NCBI GenBank assembly: GCA_937952895.1
Contig: CALFYC010000142.1
Coordinates: forward strand, 1 to 15,460
Length of the DNA stretch: 15,460 nucleotides
Direction of reading: 5' to 3'
From: an uncultured Neisseriaceae bacterium
Lineage (GTDB): Bacteria; Pseudomonadota; Gammaproteobacteria; Burkholderiales; UBA11063
Under the pieces are notes generated by a model that was given only the letters and a program-made list of their open reading frames with translations, was not told the origin of the DNA and made no database searches. The position numbers were made by a program, and so were the translations under genes. How positions within the stretch are numbered: the stretch's first letter is position 1; each line of letters begins with the position of its first letter. Positions 8,385-15,460 of the stretch are shown piece after piece.

Positions 8385-8579
8385 TCATTTGTTATTATCA
8401 TCTGAATTATTATCACAAACTTTACGAATAAATCCAGAAATAATGAAACATACAATTCCTATAAAGATCATAATATTTGAGCTTATTGGAATAACATTAA
8501 GCCCCATAGCAACAAAAACCACAATACCCAGAAAAACAAATAAATAAGATACCTTACTTCCACAATTTTTATTTTTCAA
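8385..8579 (-). CDS. Small two-helix membrane protein, unknown function
   Basis: I do not recognise this 64-residue protein. It has a short polar N-terminus with one cysteine (C6), two hydrophobic segments that should span the membrane (about 11-30 and 34-51) joined by a short turn, then a charged tail RKVCDNNSDDNNK. The hairpin topology suggests an inner-membrane protein with both ends on the same side. The start is TTG at 8579, fixed by a perfect AGGAG (8586-8590) six bases upstream. A near-consensus promoter lies just ahead. Both signals argue for a real, well-expressed gene despite its size. It sits between rpmH and the divergent prlC, in the place where dnaA often lies. A link to YidC-dependent insertion would be guesswork. 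Confidence 0.72.
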   Translation of the reverse strand: MKNKNCGSKVSYLFVFLGIVVFVAMGLNVIPISSNIMIFIGIVCFIISGFIRKVCDNNSDDNNK

Positions 8580-8585
8580 AATAAT

Positions 8586-8590
8586 CTCCT
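8586..8590 (-). promoter_or_regulatory. Strong ribosome binding site deciding a TTG start
   Basis: The minus strand reads AGGAG followed by six bases (ATTATT) and then TTG at 8579. This perfect Shine-Dalgarno at ideal spacing fixes the non-ATG start of the small membrane protein; the next in-frame ATG is about 24 codons inside, past most of the first hydrophobic segment. Confidence 0.7.
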
Positions 8591-8607
8591 AAAAATTATT
8601 AAGAGTT

Positions 8608-8637
8608 ATTGTAGTTTTAATACCATACAAATGTCAA
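8608..8637 (-). promoter_or_regulatory. Predicted promoter of the small membrane-protein gene
   Basis: On the minus strand a perfect TTGACA (8632-8637) and TACAAT (8608-8613, five of six matches) are separated by 18 bases. The predicted start near 8601 gives a leader of about 22 bases that contains the AGGAG. It is the closest match to the sigma-70 consensus that I found in the window. Confidence 0.62.
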
Positions 8638-8646
8638 TATGCACAT

Positions 8647-8675
8647 CTGATAAATTTTCTAATTTGTGATATAAT
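8647..8675 (+). promoter_or_regulatory. Predicted prlC promoter
   Basis: CTGATA (8647-8652) and a perfect TATAAT (8670-8675) are separated by 17 bases, with TG one base before the -10 (extended -10). The predicted start near 8682 leaves about 32 bases before prlC. It lies back to back with the small membrane-protein promoter, with the two -35 elements only nine bases apart, so polymerase binding at the two may compete. Confidence 0.6.
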
Positions 8676-8703
8676 TAACTCTGCTTATTAAGATCAAATA
8701 ACC

Positions 8704-8708
8704 GGAGA
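8704..8708 (+). promoter_or_regulatory. Ribosome binding site deciding the prlC TTG start
   Basis: GGAGA ends five bases before the TTG at 8714. The resulting N-terminus, MKKNLLNNFEFIPFCKF, matches the family pattern in phase, so this non-ATG start is preferred over internal ATG codons, the nearest of which is dozens of codons inside. Confidence 0.65.
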
Positions 8709-8713
8709 ACCAA

Positions 8714-10732
8714 TTGAAAAAAAATCTCTTAAATAATTTTGAATTTATTCCTTTTTGCAAATTTACTTTAGATGAGCTGGATTTAGAAATTAATCAAATA
8801 CTTCGTGATACCAAAGAGTCTCTTAATAGCCTTGAACAATTATCTAATGCTAATATGCAAATCATCCTTGAATTTTTATATCCAAAATTATACAAATTAA
8901 ATCAATTATGGTCTCTTGCTCATCATCTACTTGCGGTAGATAATTCTGAAGAAATTCGTAAATTAGAAGAAAAACTGCAACCTATAATTACTGAATTTTA
9001 TACTAACCTTGGCTATAATCAAAAATTATACGATTTTTTTAAATCAATAAAAGAAAACCATTTAGCAAAACTTACTCTAGAAGAAGAAAAAATTTTAGAT
9101 AATGAACTACATCATTATAAATTAAGTGGAATTACTCTCTCAGAAGATAAAAAAAATATTTTTAAAGAAATTCAGCTTAAATTAGTTCAACTTGAAAGTA
9201 AATTTGAACAAAATGTTATTGATGCAACAAATGAATATGCAAAGTACGTAACTTTAGAAGAATTATCCGGAATTCCAGAAAATATTCTTAATATCTGTAA
9301 AAAGATGGCAGAAACAGCTGAAAAATCCAATTTATATAAGGTAACTCTACATCAACCAATTTATACTCCAATAATGCAATATTGTGATAATCGAGAACTC
9401 AGGCAAGAGCTTTATTATAATTACACAACCAGATCCAGCGAATTTAATAATAAAGAATATGACAACACATCAATTATCAATCAAATTATTAATTTACGTA
9501 ATCAAAAAGCAAATTTACTAGGATTTAAAAACTATGTTGACTTATCTACATATTCTAAAATGGCAGAAAATTCTGAACAAATCTTAGATTTTTTATTTAA
9601 ACTTAGCCATAAATCACATAATCAAGCACAAAACGATATTATAGAGTTAGATAATTTTGCTAAAAATAATTTAAATATTAGCCAACTAGAAGCTTGGGAT
9701 GTTGCCTATGTTAGTGAAAAATTACAACAAGCAAAATATAGTTATTCGAATGAAGAATTAAAACAATATTTTCAACTACCTATTGTTTTAGAAGGATTAT
9801 TTAATTTGATTAATAAACTATATGGTATTGAATTTAAATTATCTCCACAAATACCTGTTTGGCATGGATCAGTTACAGTGTATTCAGTATTAAAACATGA
9901 AAAGATTATTGGTTATCTTTATTTAGATCTATTTACCAGAGATTCAAAACAACCTGGAGCCTGGATGAATTCAGCTCAAGATAAATATATAACCACAGCT
10001 AAAGAATATCTACCAATGGCATATATTATGTGTAATTTTGCACCAGATATTCCCAATTTACCAAGTTTACTTACTTTTGATGATACACAAACATTATTCC
10101 ATGAAATGGGGCATGCCCTACATCATTTATTAACTAAAATATCTCTCTATCCAATTTCAGGAATAAATGGAGTAGAATGGGATGCAGTAGAGCTACCATC
10201 ACAATTTATGGAATATTTTACTTGGGATTATGAAATTTTAAGCTTAATCACTAAACATGTAAAAACTGGAGAAAAACTGCCATACGAACTATATCAAAAA
10301 GTTAATAAAGCACGTTATTTTCAATCTGGTTTATATATGCTAAGGCAATTAGAATTTTCAATCTTTGATATCATGCTGCATTTAAATCCTAAAGAAAATT
10401 ATCAAACCATTTTAGATAATGTAAGAAATCAAATTGCTGTGGTAAAGCCACCAACCTTTAACCGTTTTGCAAATACTTTTTCACATATATTTGCAGGCTC
10501 ATATGCAGCTGGTTACTATAGCTATAAATGGGCAGAAGTTTTAGCTGCAGAGGTATATAGTAAATTTGATGAAATATCAAAAGATAAATATCAAGAATTA
10601 GGACAAGAGTTTCATAACAAAATTTTATCTCAAGGCGGTTTATATAAAATGGCTGATAATTTTAGAAATTTTATGGGAAGAGAGCCGGATATAAATACAT
10701 TACTGCATTATAGTGGAATAAAAAATAATTAA
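8714..10732 (+). CDS. prlC: Oligopeptidase A (M3 family zinc metallopeptidase)
   Basis: Cytoplasmic zinc peptidase that degrades short peptides, including cleaved signal peptides. The product of 672 residues is close to the 680 of E. coli OpdA/PrlC. The zinc site is HEMGH (463-467), with the third ligand expected at E493 in WDAVELPSQFME (489-500). The C-terminal substrate-binding segment is recognisable as GSYAAGYYSYKWAEVLAAE near 595-613. Translation begins at TTG, supported by GGAGA and a good upstream promoter. It is transcribed alone, divergent from the small membrane-protein gene and convergent with the broken acetyltransferase gene, whose end is 16 bases past its stop. No terminator hairpin is obvious in that gap. 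All catalytic residues are intact. Confidence 0.95.
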   Translation: MKKNLLNNFEFIPFCKFTLDELDLEINQILRDTKESLNSLEQLSNANMQIILEFLYPKLYKLNQLWSLAHHLLAVDNSEEIRKLEEKLQPIITEFYTNLGYNQKLYDFFKSIKENHLAKLTLEEEKILDNELHHYKLSGITLSEDKKNIFKEIQLKLVQLESKFEQNVIDATNEYAKYVTLEELSGIPENILNICKKMAETAEKSNLYKVTLHQPIYTPIMQYCDNRELRQELYYNYTTRSSEFNNKEYDNTSIINQIINLRNQKANLLGFKNYVDLSTYSKMAENSEQILDFLFKLSHKSHNQAQNDIIELDNFAKNNLNISQLEAWDVAYVSEKLQQAKYSYSNEELKQYFQLPIVLEGLFNLINKLYGIEFKLSPQIPVWHGSVTVYSVLKHEKIIGYLYLDLFTRDSKQPGAWMNSAQDKYITTAKEYLPMAYIMCNFAPDIPNLPSLLTFDDTQTLFHEMGHALHHLLTKISLYPISGINGVEWDAVELPSQFMEYFTWDYEILSLITKHVKTGEKLPYELYQKVNKARYFQSGLYMLRQLEFSIFDIMLHLNPKENYQTILDNVRNQIAVVKPPTFNRFANTFSHIFAGSYAAGYYSYKWAEVLAAEVYSKFDEISKDKYQELGQEFHNKILSQGGLYKMADNFRNFMGREPDINTLLHYSGIKNN

Positions 10733-10748
10733 GACTGGTTTACTTTCA

Positions 10749-11144
10749 TCATAACCTTTCGGGGAAACTAAGTGGCTTAAATCCAAACTGCTCATATAAA
10801 CCATGCGCATTAGTTGTAATTAAGAGGAATTTTTTAATATTCTTAATGGTTGGGTCAGAAATTATATGATCAATTAATTTTTTTGCATGCCCCATATTTC
10901 TATATTGATCAAGAACAAAAACATCTACTAAATAGGCAAAAGTAACAAAATCAGTAATATACCTAGCAAAACCAATTTGTTTACCATCTAAATATAATCC
11001 ATAACAAGTTGAATTATCTACTGATTTAATAACAGCTTCATAACTTACCCCTTTAGCCCAATATGACTCTTAAGATAAAAATTTATGAATCATGTGTAAA
11101 TCTAATTTAGCTTTATTTGAGGAAATTACTATTTCATTTTGCAT
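10749..11144 (-). pseudogene. GNAT family N-acetyltransferase, broken by one stop codon
   Basis: From an ATG at 11144, 24 codons (ending HMIHKFLS) run into a TAA at 11072-11070. The same frame then stays open for 106 codons to a TGA at 10749. The joined 131-residue product looks like a complete small GNAT acetyltransferase: ESYWAKG after the stop, a central sheet region, the acetyl-CoA loop in DQYRNMGHAKKLI, and a C-terminal HGLYEQFGFKPL. The stop falls in the FLSxESYWAKG segment; Q (CAA) or E (GAA) there would need one base change. No ATG, GTG or TTG follows soon after the stop, so restart is unlikely. It is the last member of the minus-strand run, 16 bases after the SnoaL-like gene. Either the lesion is very recent or it is a sequence error. 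Confidence 0.85.
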
Positions 11145-11160
11145 TTAAAACTCTTATAAA

Positions 11161-11559
11161 TTAATGATCCAGTAATGTTTGATTAACTAATAATGAGTCA
11201 TAATAAGCAATTAAACATTTTATTTTTGAATTTTCATTAAATTTCATAATCCAACAATATTCATTATTATAATGTTTGCCATTTATTGTATTTGCTGATC
11301 CTACCATTTCAACAATGAAAGTATTATCTAATAAATAACTATCGCGAATATTCATTGTCCATCCAGGTAATACTTTACTATTAATTCGATTAATTACTTT
11401 ATTAAAAAATTCTTCCTTGCCATAATATTCACCAGATAAAATGCTTGAACCTCTTATTATCCAATGAAAATCATCAGCAAAACAAGTATCGCAAAATAAC
11501 TTAAATTGGCAATTTTTTAATTGTTCAAGAATAGTCTGCTCTATACCTTTTCTAACCAT
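11161..11559 (-). CDS. SnoaL/NTF2-like fold protein
   Basis: A 132-residue protein that looks like the SnoaL-like branch of the NTF2 superfamily: N-terminal helix, CFADDFHWIIRGSS, a GKEEFF helix, then strands ending in CLIAYYDSLLVNQTL. Members of this fold bind small hydrophobic ligands or act as isomerases or cyclases, and many have no known function, so no substrate can be assigned. There is no signal peptide or membrane segment. The ATG lies three bases after the glycosyltransferase stop codon, so translation is probably coupled. The broken acetyltransferase follows 16 bases later. The family call rests on overall pattern and typical motifs, not on a decisive catalytic residue. Confidence 0.7.
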   Translation of the reverse strand: MVRKGIEQTILEQLKNCQFKLFCDTCFADDFHWIIRGSSILSGEYYGKEEFFNKVINRINSKVLPGWTMNIRDSYLLDNTFIVEMVGSANTINGKHYNNEYCWIMKFNENSKIKCLIAYYDSLLVNQTLLDH

Positions 11560-11562
11560 TAA

Positions 11563-13329
11563 CTAGTACCCTATAAAATTTGTGGCAAATAGTGGAATTG
11601 GCTTAACTTCTAAAAGAAGTAAAGTAATCGTTGCTGCATCACGCTTTTTCACATTCAATAAGGTTGAAATAAATTTTTCTTGAGGAATCCATATAAACTT
11701 ATTTAATAACCTAGCATTTGGAAATTTACTTGCAATTTGATCCCAATCCGAATCTTTTATTACCAAATAATATGGCATATCAACACTTTCCAACTGAGGA
11801 ATCGTTTGTTTACGCTCATAGAATTTATCATAATTAAACTCTAAGCTTAATAGATTAACATTATAATCAATAACTGTTTCAAAAGGTTTTTTTGCCAAAT
11901 AAGATGCAATTTGATATCCTGCATCATATCTTATATAAATGCTATTATTAACTAAGGTTACAAATATAAATGCAACTAAAATACTTAATAGCGGATAAAT
12001 TATAGCTTTTATTGCATTACGATTATTAATCAAAACTATAAAAGCTGATATAGTAAGTACACATACTAAAACTATAGTAACAAATTCAGCACCGCTTAAA
12101 ACCAAAAAACTAAAAATCAAGACAGTAACCACAATTATCGTGGCTATGGTATTTTGAATATGGAATAATAAATAATGGTTAGATTTTGAAGTTATTGCAT
12201 CAAACACCCATTTAGCAGTGATAATTGAAGCATACGGGATCAATATATTTATATAATAATCAAGCTGAAATCGCGTAATACTAAACAAGATAAAAGTTAT
12301 AATAAATGAACTTAATAAAAAATAATCTCGGGAATAATTCTCTATCAATACAGAATTACTTTCATTATAAGGCCTAAGCTTAATGTAGCGAATTAATGCG
12401 GCAATAAAAAATATGGTCCATGGTAAAAATGACCATAAAAAAGTATGCACAAAAAATAAATAATGAGAAGATGCATTTTTACTACCAGAAGTAATGGGAC
12501 CATTATTAAAGAACCTTCCAAATTGACTATCCCAAAAGAAAAATTTAATCCCTGAAACATTATCATGGTTAAAGATTACTTTTTCTGGATGAAGATCAAA
12601 TTGTAAATATAAACAAATAAGTTCTGGCGAAATTAAAAGAAAGGTTAAAAGAAAAGCTGTTAACCATTTTAATGAAAATAAAGCACGTAATTTTTTCTGA
12701 TAAAACAAAATGGCTATTACCCCACTAGTAATTGTAATTAAAACAAAAACACCTTTAGTCATTATTGCTAAAGCAGAAAATATTGCACCCAAAACTAACC
12801 ATCTGAATTTAGATTTATCGTGATATAAAAGCCAAAAATAGCTAGCTGGTGTAATTTCTCCAAGCAGATAAGCTTCAGCCCTAACATCTATACTTGAGAT
12901 CATCAAATGAACTGCTGAAACATAAAATAAGCAGGCAATTAATCCAATCTTATTATCATACAAATAACGCCCTAATAAATAAGTAAAAACCGCCCCTAAA
13001 ATATGAAATATGAAACCTGGTAGAATATATGCAAAGGGATTAATTCCAAAAAATTTATACGATAGCGCAGTTAACCAAAATGGTAAGTGCGGTTTATCTA
13101 ACCAGTCCACCCCAGCAAATGTTAAATTAACCCAATCTCCCGATAAGATAATATGTTTAGCAACAATGCTATAAAAATTTGAATCATTACTTGCTAAAAT
13201 ATTTGAAAATAGACCATAGCTATTAACAATAATTGCAAAAATAATTAATAAAGTTAATAATTTATCACTAGGCAAAAATGATAATTTATTAAGTTTGCGA
13301 AGTTGATTTAAAAAATTAATTTTTATCAC
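11563..13329 (-). CDS. ArnT/PMT-like membrane glycosyltransferase
   Basis: A 588-residue polytopic inner-membrane protein of the GT-C fold dolichyl-phosphate-mannose/ArnT (PMT_2-like) type. Such enzymes move a sugar from a polyprenyl-phosphate donor to lipid A, proteins or other envelope acceptors on the periplasmic side. Visible features are an acidic residue in the first periplasmic loop (ASNDSNFYS, D49), the signature WLDKPHLPFWLTALSYKFFG (76-95), DVRAEAYLLGE (148-158) and about eleven hydrophobic segments, with a soluble tail after about 480. The acceptor cannot be told; no other arn or lipid A genes are near. The assigned start is a GTG at 13329, overlapping rnfB by 14 bases and without an ideally spaced Shine-Dalgarno. 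A TTG 18 codons in is an alternative. Confidence 0.82.
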   Translation of the reverse strand: MIKINFLNQLRKLNKLSFLPSDKLLTLLIIFAIIVNSYGLFSNILASNDSNFYSIVAKHIILSGDWVNLTFAGVDWLDKPHLPFWLTALSYKFFGINPFAYILPGFIFHILGAVFTYLLGRYLYDNKIGLIACLFYVSAVHLMISSIDVRAEAYLLGEITPASYFWLLYHDKSKFRWLVLGAIFSALAIMTKGVFVLITITSGVIAILFYQKKLRALFSLKWLTAFLLTFLLISPELICLYLQFDLHPEKVIFNHDNVSGIKFFFWDSQFGRFFNNGPITSGSKNASSHYLFFVHTFLWSFLPWTIFFIAALIRYIKLRPYNESNSVLIENYSRDYFLLSSFIITFILFSITRFQLDYYINILIPYASIITAKWVFDAITSKSNHYLLFHIQNTIATIIVVTVLIFSFLVLSGAEFVTIVLVCVLTISAFIVLINNRNAIKAIIYPLLSILVAFIFVTLVNNSIYIRYDAGYQIASYLAKKPFETVIDYNVNLLSLEFNYDKFYERKQTIPQLESVDMPYYLVIKDSDWDQIASKFPNARLLNKFIWIPQEKFISTLLNVKKRDAATITLLLLEVKPIPLFATNFIGY

Positions 13330-13909
13330 CTCTAGCTTTTGCCATAATTTTTTCTAAAGTATCCATATTTATTGAACTAGATGTTTGTTTTATTTGTGAC
13401 AATCGCGCCTCACGTTCTTCAATATCACGTCTACGACGTTTATTTCTACGCTCAAAATGATCTTTTGCTAAATTTTGCCTAGTCTTAGACCAGTCTTGGT
13501 TTTGATCTTGCACCATGATAATACAGTCAACAGGACAAACAGGAACACATAAATCACAACCAGTACAATCATCTTCAATCACGGTATGCATCATTTTATG
13601 ACTCCCAATAATTGCATCTACTGGACACGCTTTAATACATAACGTGCACCCAATACAAATATCTTCATCAATAACTGCTACATTTCGTGGGGTGATCACC
13701 CCATTCTTAGGATTTAATGGAATTATTTGTTTATTTAATAAATGAGAAAGCTTTATAATTCCTTCATTGCCTCCAGGTGGACACTGATTAATTTCAGCAT
13801 GATCTTTGGCAATTGCTTCGGCATAATCACGACAAGATGGATATCCACATCTGGTACATTGCGTTTGTGGCAGTATCTCATTTATATCATCAATTAAATT
13901 TTGGCTCAT
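13316..13909 (-). CDS. rnfB: RnfB/RsxB-like iron-sulfur protein
   Basis: A 197-residue ferredoxin-like protein with three predicted [4Fe-4S] clusters. The N-terminal Fe-S module uses C18, C21, C26 and C43. Two ferredoxin motifs follow: C85-C88-C91-C95P and C115-C118-C121-C125P. This matches the B subunit of the Rnf/Rsx electron-transport complex. The usual N-terminal membrane helix is absent, and a strongly basic tail (ERRNKRRRRDIEERE, about 153-167) is present, as in the solitary betaproteobacterial RnfB-like proteins. No rnfA, C, D, G or E gene is in the window, so a partner other than the complete Rnf pump is likely. The start has GGGA four bases ahead of the ATG. It overlaps the upstream 329-residue gene by 20 bases and the glycosyltransferase by 14. 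Confidence 0.9.
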   Translation of the reverse strand: MSQNLIDDINEILPQTQCTRCGYPSCRDYAEAIAKDHAEINQCPPGGNEGIIKLSHLLNKQIIPLNPKNGVITPRNVAVIDEDICIGCTLCIKACPVDAIIGSHKMMHTVIEDDCTGCDLCVPVCPVDCIIMVQDQNQDWSKTRQNLAKDHFERRNKRRRRDIEEREARLSQIKQTSSSINMDTLEKIMAKARGDKN

Positions 13910-14879
13910 ATTCCCACTTTAAATCTATATCTTTAAGTAAATTAGTAATTTTATTAACCTGTTCAGTAAAATCATCAAACTTATTTAAATGCCATAATGA
14001 CTCTTCAATAAAATCTGCAGATTCCTTACTCATGATTTTAATTTTAATAGCTTCATTTTGAGTTCCAAGAATAGCAAATGGGGTTTGCCCCTTTTGTCTA
14101 ATTTTACGTACTATATTGCTAAATGCTACTTGAATTGCAATTTCCTGTCGATACTGATTTCCAATAATAAAAGCCTCAGATAATGCAACAGGCTCGATTG
14201 GAATAGGAAACAAGGTTACCCCATCTACTTTTAATTCATTCAGTATTTGCTGCATTAATTGCATTGAATTACTTTTAAAAGCATTAAGATCTAATCCAAT
14301 ATCACCTTCTGTTTTAACCGTAACCCCAACTAAGAACCTTAAAAATACCCCCTCATTTAATACTTGGATATTATTTGGTATCATTTCAATTGGTAGCCAA
14401 AGTTTAGATTTTTGTAAGTTATAACTCCAATAATATAATTGTGAGGGCTTTAATTTCGCAATTAATTGAGGCTCTAAAAGTTTTCCAGAAATAAAACAAT
14501 CAAAACCATCTTTAAAAATTTTTGTGGTAGTAAAAAAATGATTTAGTTTTTCAACATTAAGCTCTTTCGCTAATTGAGTTTGGGTCTTACTCCCCGCAAC
14601 TAAAATTACTGGCACAGCAAATATATTCGCAAGCCCATCTATTCCATTTGGATTAATTGAATTATTTAAAGCCTGCCAAATAGTTTTACATATTTCATAA
14701 TTGGGTGATAAATTTATTGCCACATTAATTAATGCATCATTATTCCTCTTTAACCCATCAGTAATGATTTGCTCTAACTCTTGATGTGAAATATTACCCG
14801 ACAGTACTTGTATAGCCTTTTGGATAATAGTATTTGATTGTGGATAGTCAATTGTATATTGCCTAGGATCAGAAATCAT
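13890..14879 (-). CDS. Conserved-looking protein of unknown function
   Basis: I do not recognise this 329-residue protein. It seems soluble and cytoplasmic, with no signal peptide and no long hydrophobic helix. The first 80 residues look helical, possibly a helix-repeat fold. A hydrophobic strand AVPVILVAGSK (about 88-98) and FLRFLVGVTVKTEGDIGLDL further on suggest an alpha/beta body, and the C-terminus is a charged helix rich in Lys and Glu. No nucleotide-binding loop, cysteine cluster or zinc motif is seen. The ATG is preceded by AGGT nine bases upstream. Its end overlaps rnfB by 20 bases, so the two are probably co-translated. That coupling suggests a role tied to the iron-sulfur protein, but this is inference. 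Confidence 0.78.
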   Translation of the reverse strand: MISDPRQYTIDYPQSNTIIQKAIQVLSGNISHQELEQIITDGLKRNNDALINVAINLSPNYEICKTIWQALNNSINPNGIDGLANIFAVPVILVAGSKTQTQLAKELNVEKLNHFFTTTKIFKDGFDCFISGKLLEPQLIAKLKPSQLYYWSYNLQKSKLWLPIEMIPNNIQVLNEGVFLRFLVGVTVKTEGDIGLDLNAFKSNSMQLMQQILNELKVDGVTLFPIPIEPVALSEAFIIGNQYRQEIAIQVAFSNIVRKIRQKGQTPFAILGTQNEAIKIKIMSKESADFIEESLWHLNKFDDFTEQVNKITNLLKDIDLKWEYEPKFN

Positions 14880-14900
14880 TATGTTTTACCTACAGAAACT

Positions 14901-14929
14901 TTGCATAACATTCACTTGTTAGTTAAAAT
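14901..14929 (+). promoter_or_regulatory. Candidate zapE promoter
   Basis: TTGCAT (14901-14906) and TAAAAT (14924-14929) are separated by exactly 17 bases in the 78-base gap between the divergent 329-residue gene and zapE. The predicted start near 14936 gives a leader of about 22 bases. The -10 matches five of six consensus bases but the -35 only three, so this is a moderate call. I found no good promoter for the opposite strand in the same gap. Confidence 0.4.
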
Positions 14930-14957
14930 AATTACCTCATTAGATAACGGGATAAAA

Positions 14958-15460
14958 ATGAAATATTTAGAAAACTGGTACCAAGAACAAATTAAAAATC
15001 ATATTTTAGAGCTTGATACAATACAACTAGCTATTTTACAACAGTTAGATCAATTTATCACAAAATTTGCCGCACAAAATTTTTTATCACATTTTTTTAA
15101 CAAACCAAAGCAACTAGGGTTTTATATATATGGAGATGTTGGTAGTGGCAAAACCATGATTATGAATCAAATGTTTGAACTATTTCCAACAAAAGATAAG
15201 CTTAGATTACATTTTCATCAATTTATGTCAGATATTCATCATGATTTAGCCAATTTAGTTCAAAAAGATAATCCATTAAAGATAATTGCACAAAAATTGA
15301 AAAAGCAGTACAAAATTATTTTTTTAGATGAAATGCATGTAAGTGATATTGCAACCGCAATGATATTAAAAAATTTATTTTTAAGTCTATTTAAAGAACA
15401 AATATATATCATAACATCATCTAACTTTCATCCAGACCAGCTATACAATGATGGATTGAT
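14958..15460 (+). CDS. zapE: Cell division protein ZapE (AFG1-like ATPase), truncated by window end
   Basis: The first 167 residues of a P-loop ATPase of the AFG1/ZapE family, which in E. coli associates with the Z-ring during late division and under low oxygen. Seen are Walker A GDVGSGKT (59-66), the family segment LHFHQFM followed by IHHDL, Walker B IIFLDEMHVSDIATAMIL (120-137) and a sensor-1-like TSSNFHPDQLYNDGL. Family members usually have FDEF at Walker B; here it is LDEM. Roughly half of the expected length (about 360 residues) lies beyond 15460. The ATG at 14958 follows a GGGAT ribosome binding site four bases upstream. It is divergent from the 329-residue gene. Confidence 0.93.
   Translation, partial: MKYLENWYQEQIKNHILELDTIQLAILQQLDQFITKFAAQNFLSHFFNKPKQLGFYIYGDVGSGKTMIMNQMFELFPTKDKLRLHFHQFMSDIHHDLANLVQKDNPLKIIAQKLKKQYKIIFLDEMHVSDIATAMILKNLFLSLFKEQIYIITSSNFHPDQLYNDGL

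Noticed and set aside
13085..13093. AAGTGCGGT, the core of the Pasteurellaceae DNA uptake signal
   Set aside because: A single copy inside the glycosyltransferase coding sequence, encoding part of its conserved DKPHLPFW motif. No other copy was seen and nothing else suggests Pasteurellaceae.
13813..14061. Plus-strand open frame of 82 codons
   Set aside because: It lies antisense to the rnfB/329-residue gene overlap, both of which are better supported, and shows no coherent protein features.

Overview
The window is chromosomal DNA of an AT-rich proteobacterium, with G+C around one third by eye. The 44-residue L34 protein, a dehydrogenase-first fatty-oxidation fusion protein and a stand-alone soluble RnfB with a basic tail all look betaproteobacterial. 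An AT-rich Neisseriales-like lineage is my best guess, but this is inference from protein character and not a placement. I see no phage, plasmid, insertion sequence, CRISPR array, tRNA or rRNA gene.

Layout. 1-415 has no convincing gene but holds a perfect 12-bp inverted repeat and possible coding debris. 416-5710 (minus) is a beta-oxidation operon transcribed in the order fused hydroxyacyl-CoA dehydrogenase/enoyl-CoA hydratase, thiolase (fadA), acyl-CoA ligase (fadD). Its predicted promoter has a palindrome lying over the -10 element. 5802-8207 (minus) is the conserved rpmH-rnpA-yidD-yidC block for ribosomal protein L34, RNase P protein, and membrane protein insertion. 8385-8579 (minus) is a small two-helix membrane protein with the best promoter in the window, divergent from prlC (oligopeptidase A, 8714-10732, plus). 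10749-14879 (minus) is a tight five-gene run: an unrecognised 329-residue protein, rnfB, an ArnT/PMT-like glycosyltransferase, a SnoaL-like protein, and a GNAT acetyltransferase broken by one stop codon. The window ends inside zapE (plus), an AFG1-type ATPase linked to cell division.

How the genes work together. The fad genes cover ligation, hydration, dehydrogenation and thiolysis of fatty acids; the acyl-CoA dehydrogenase step is not in the window. The rpmH-yidC block is the usual translation/insertion cluster, but neither dnaA nor mnmE flanks it. The rnfB-centred run overlaps or nearly abuts at each junction, so it is probably one transcript, although its products have no obvious shared pathway.

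No clearly new multi-gene system is visible. The best leads are the small membrane gene, the unknown 329-residue protein upstream of rnfB, the recently broken acetyltransferase, and the palindrome at the fad promoter.
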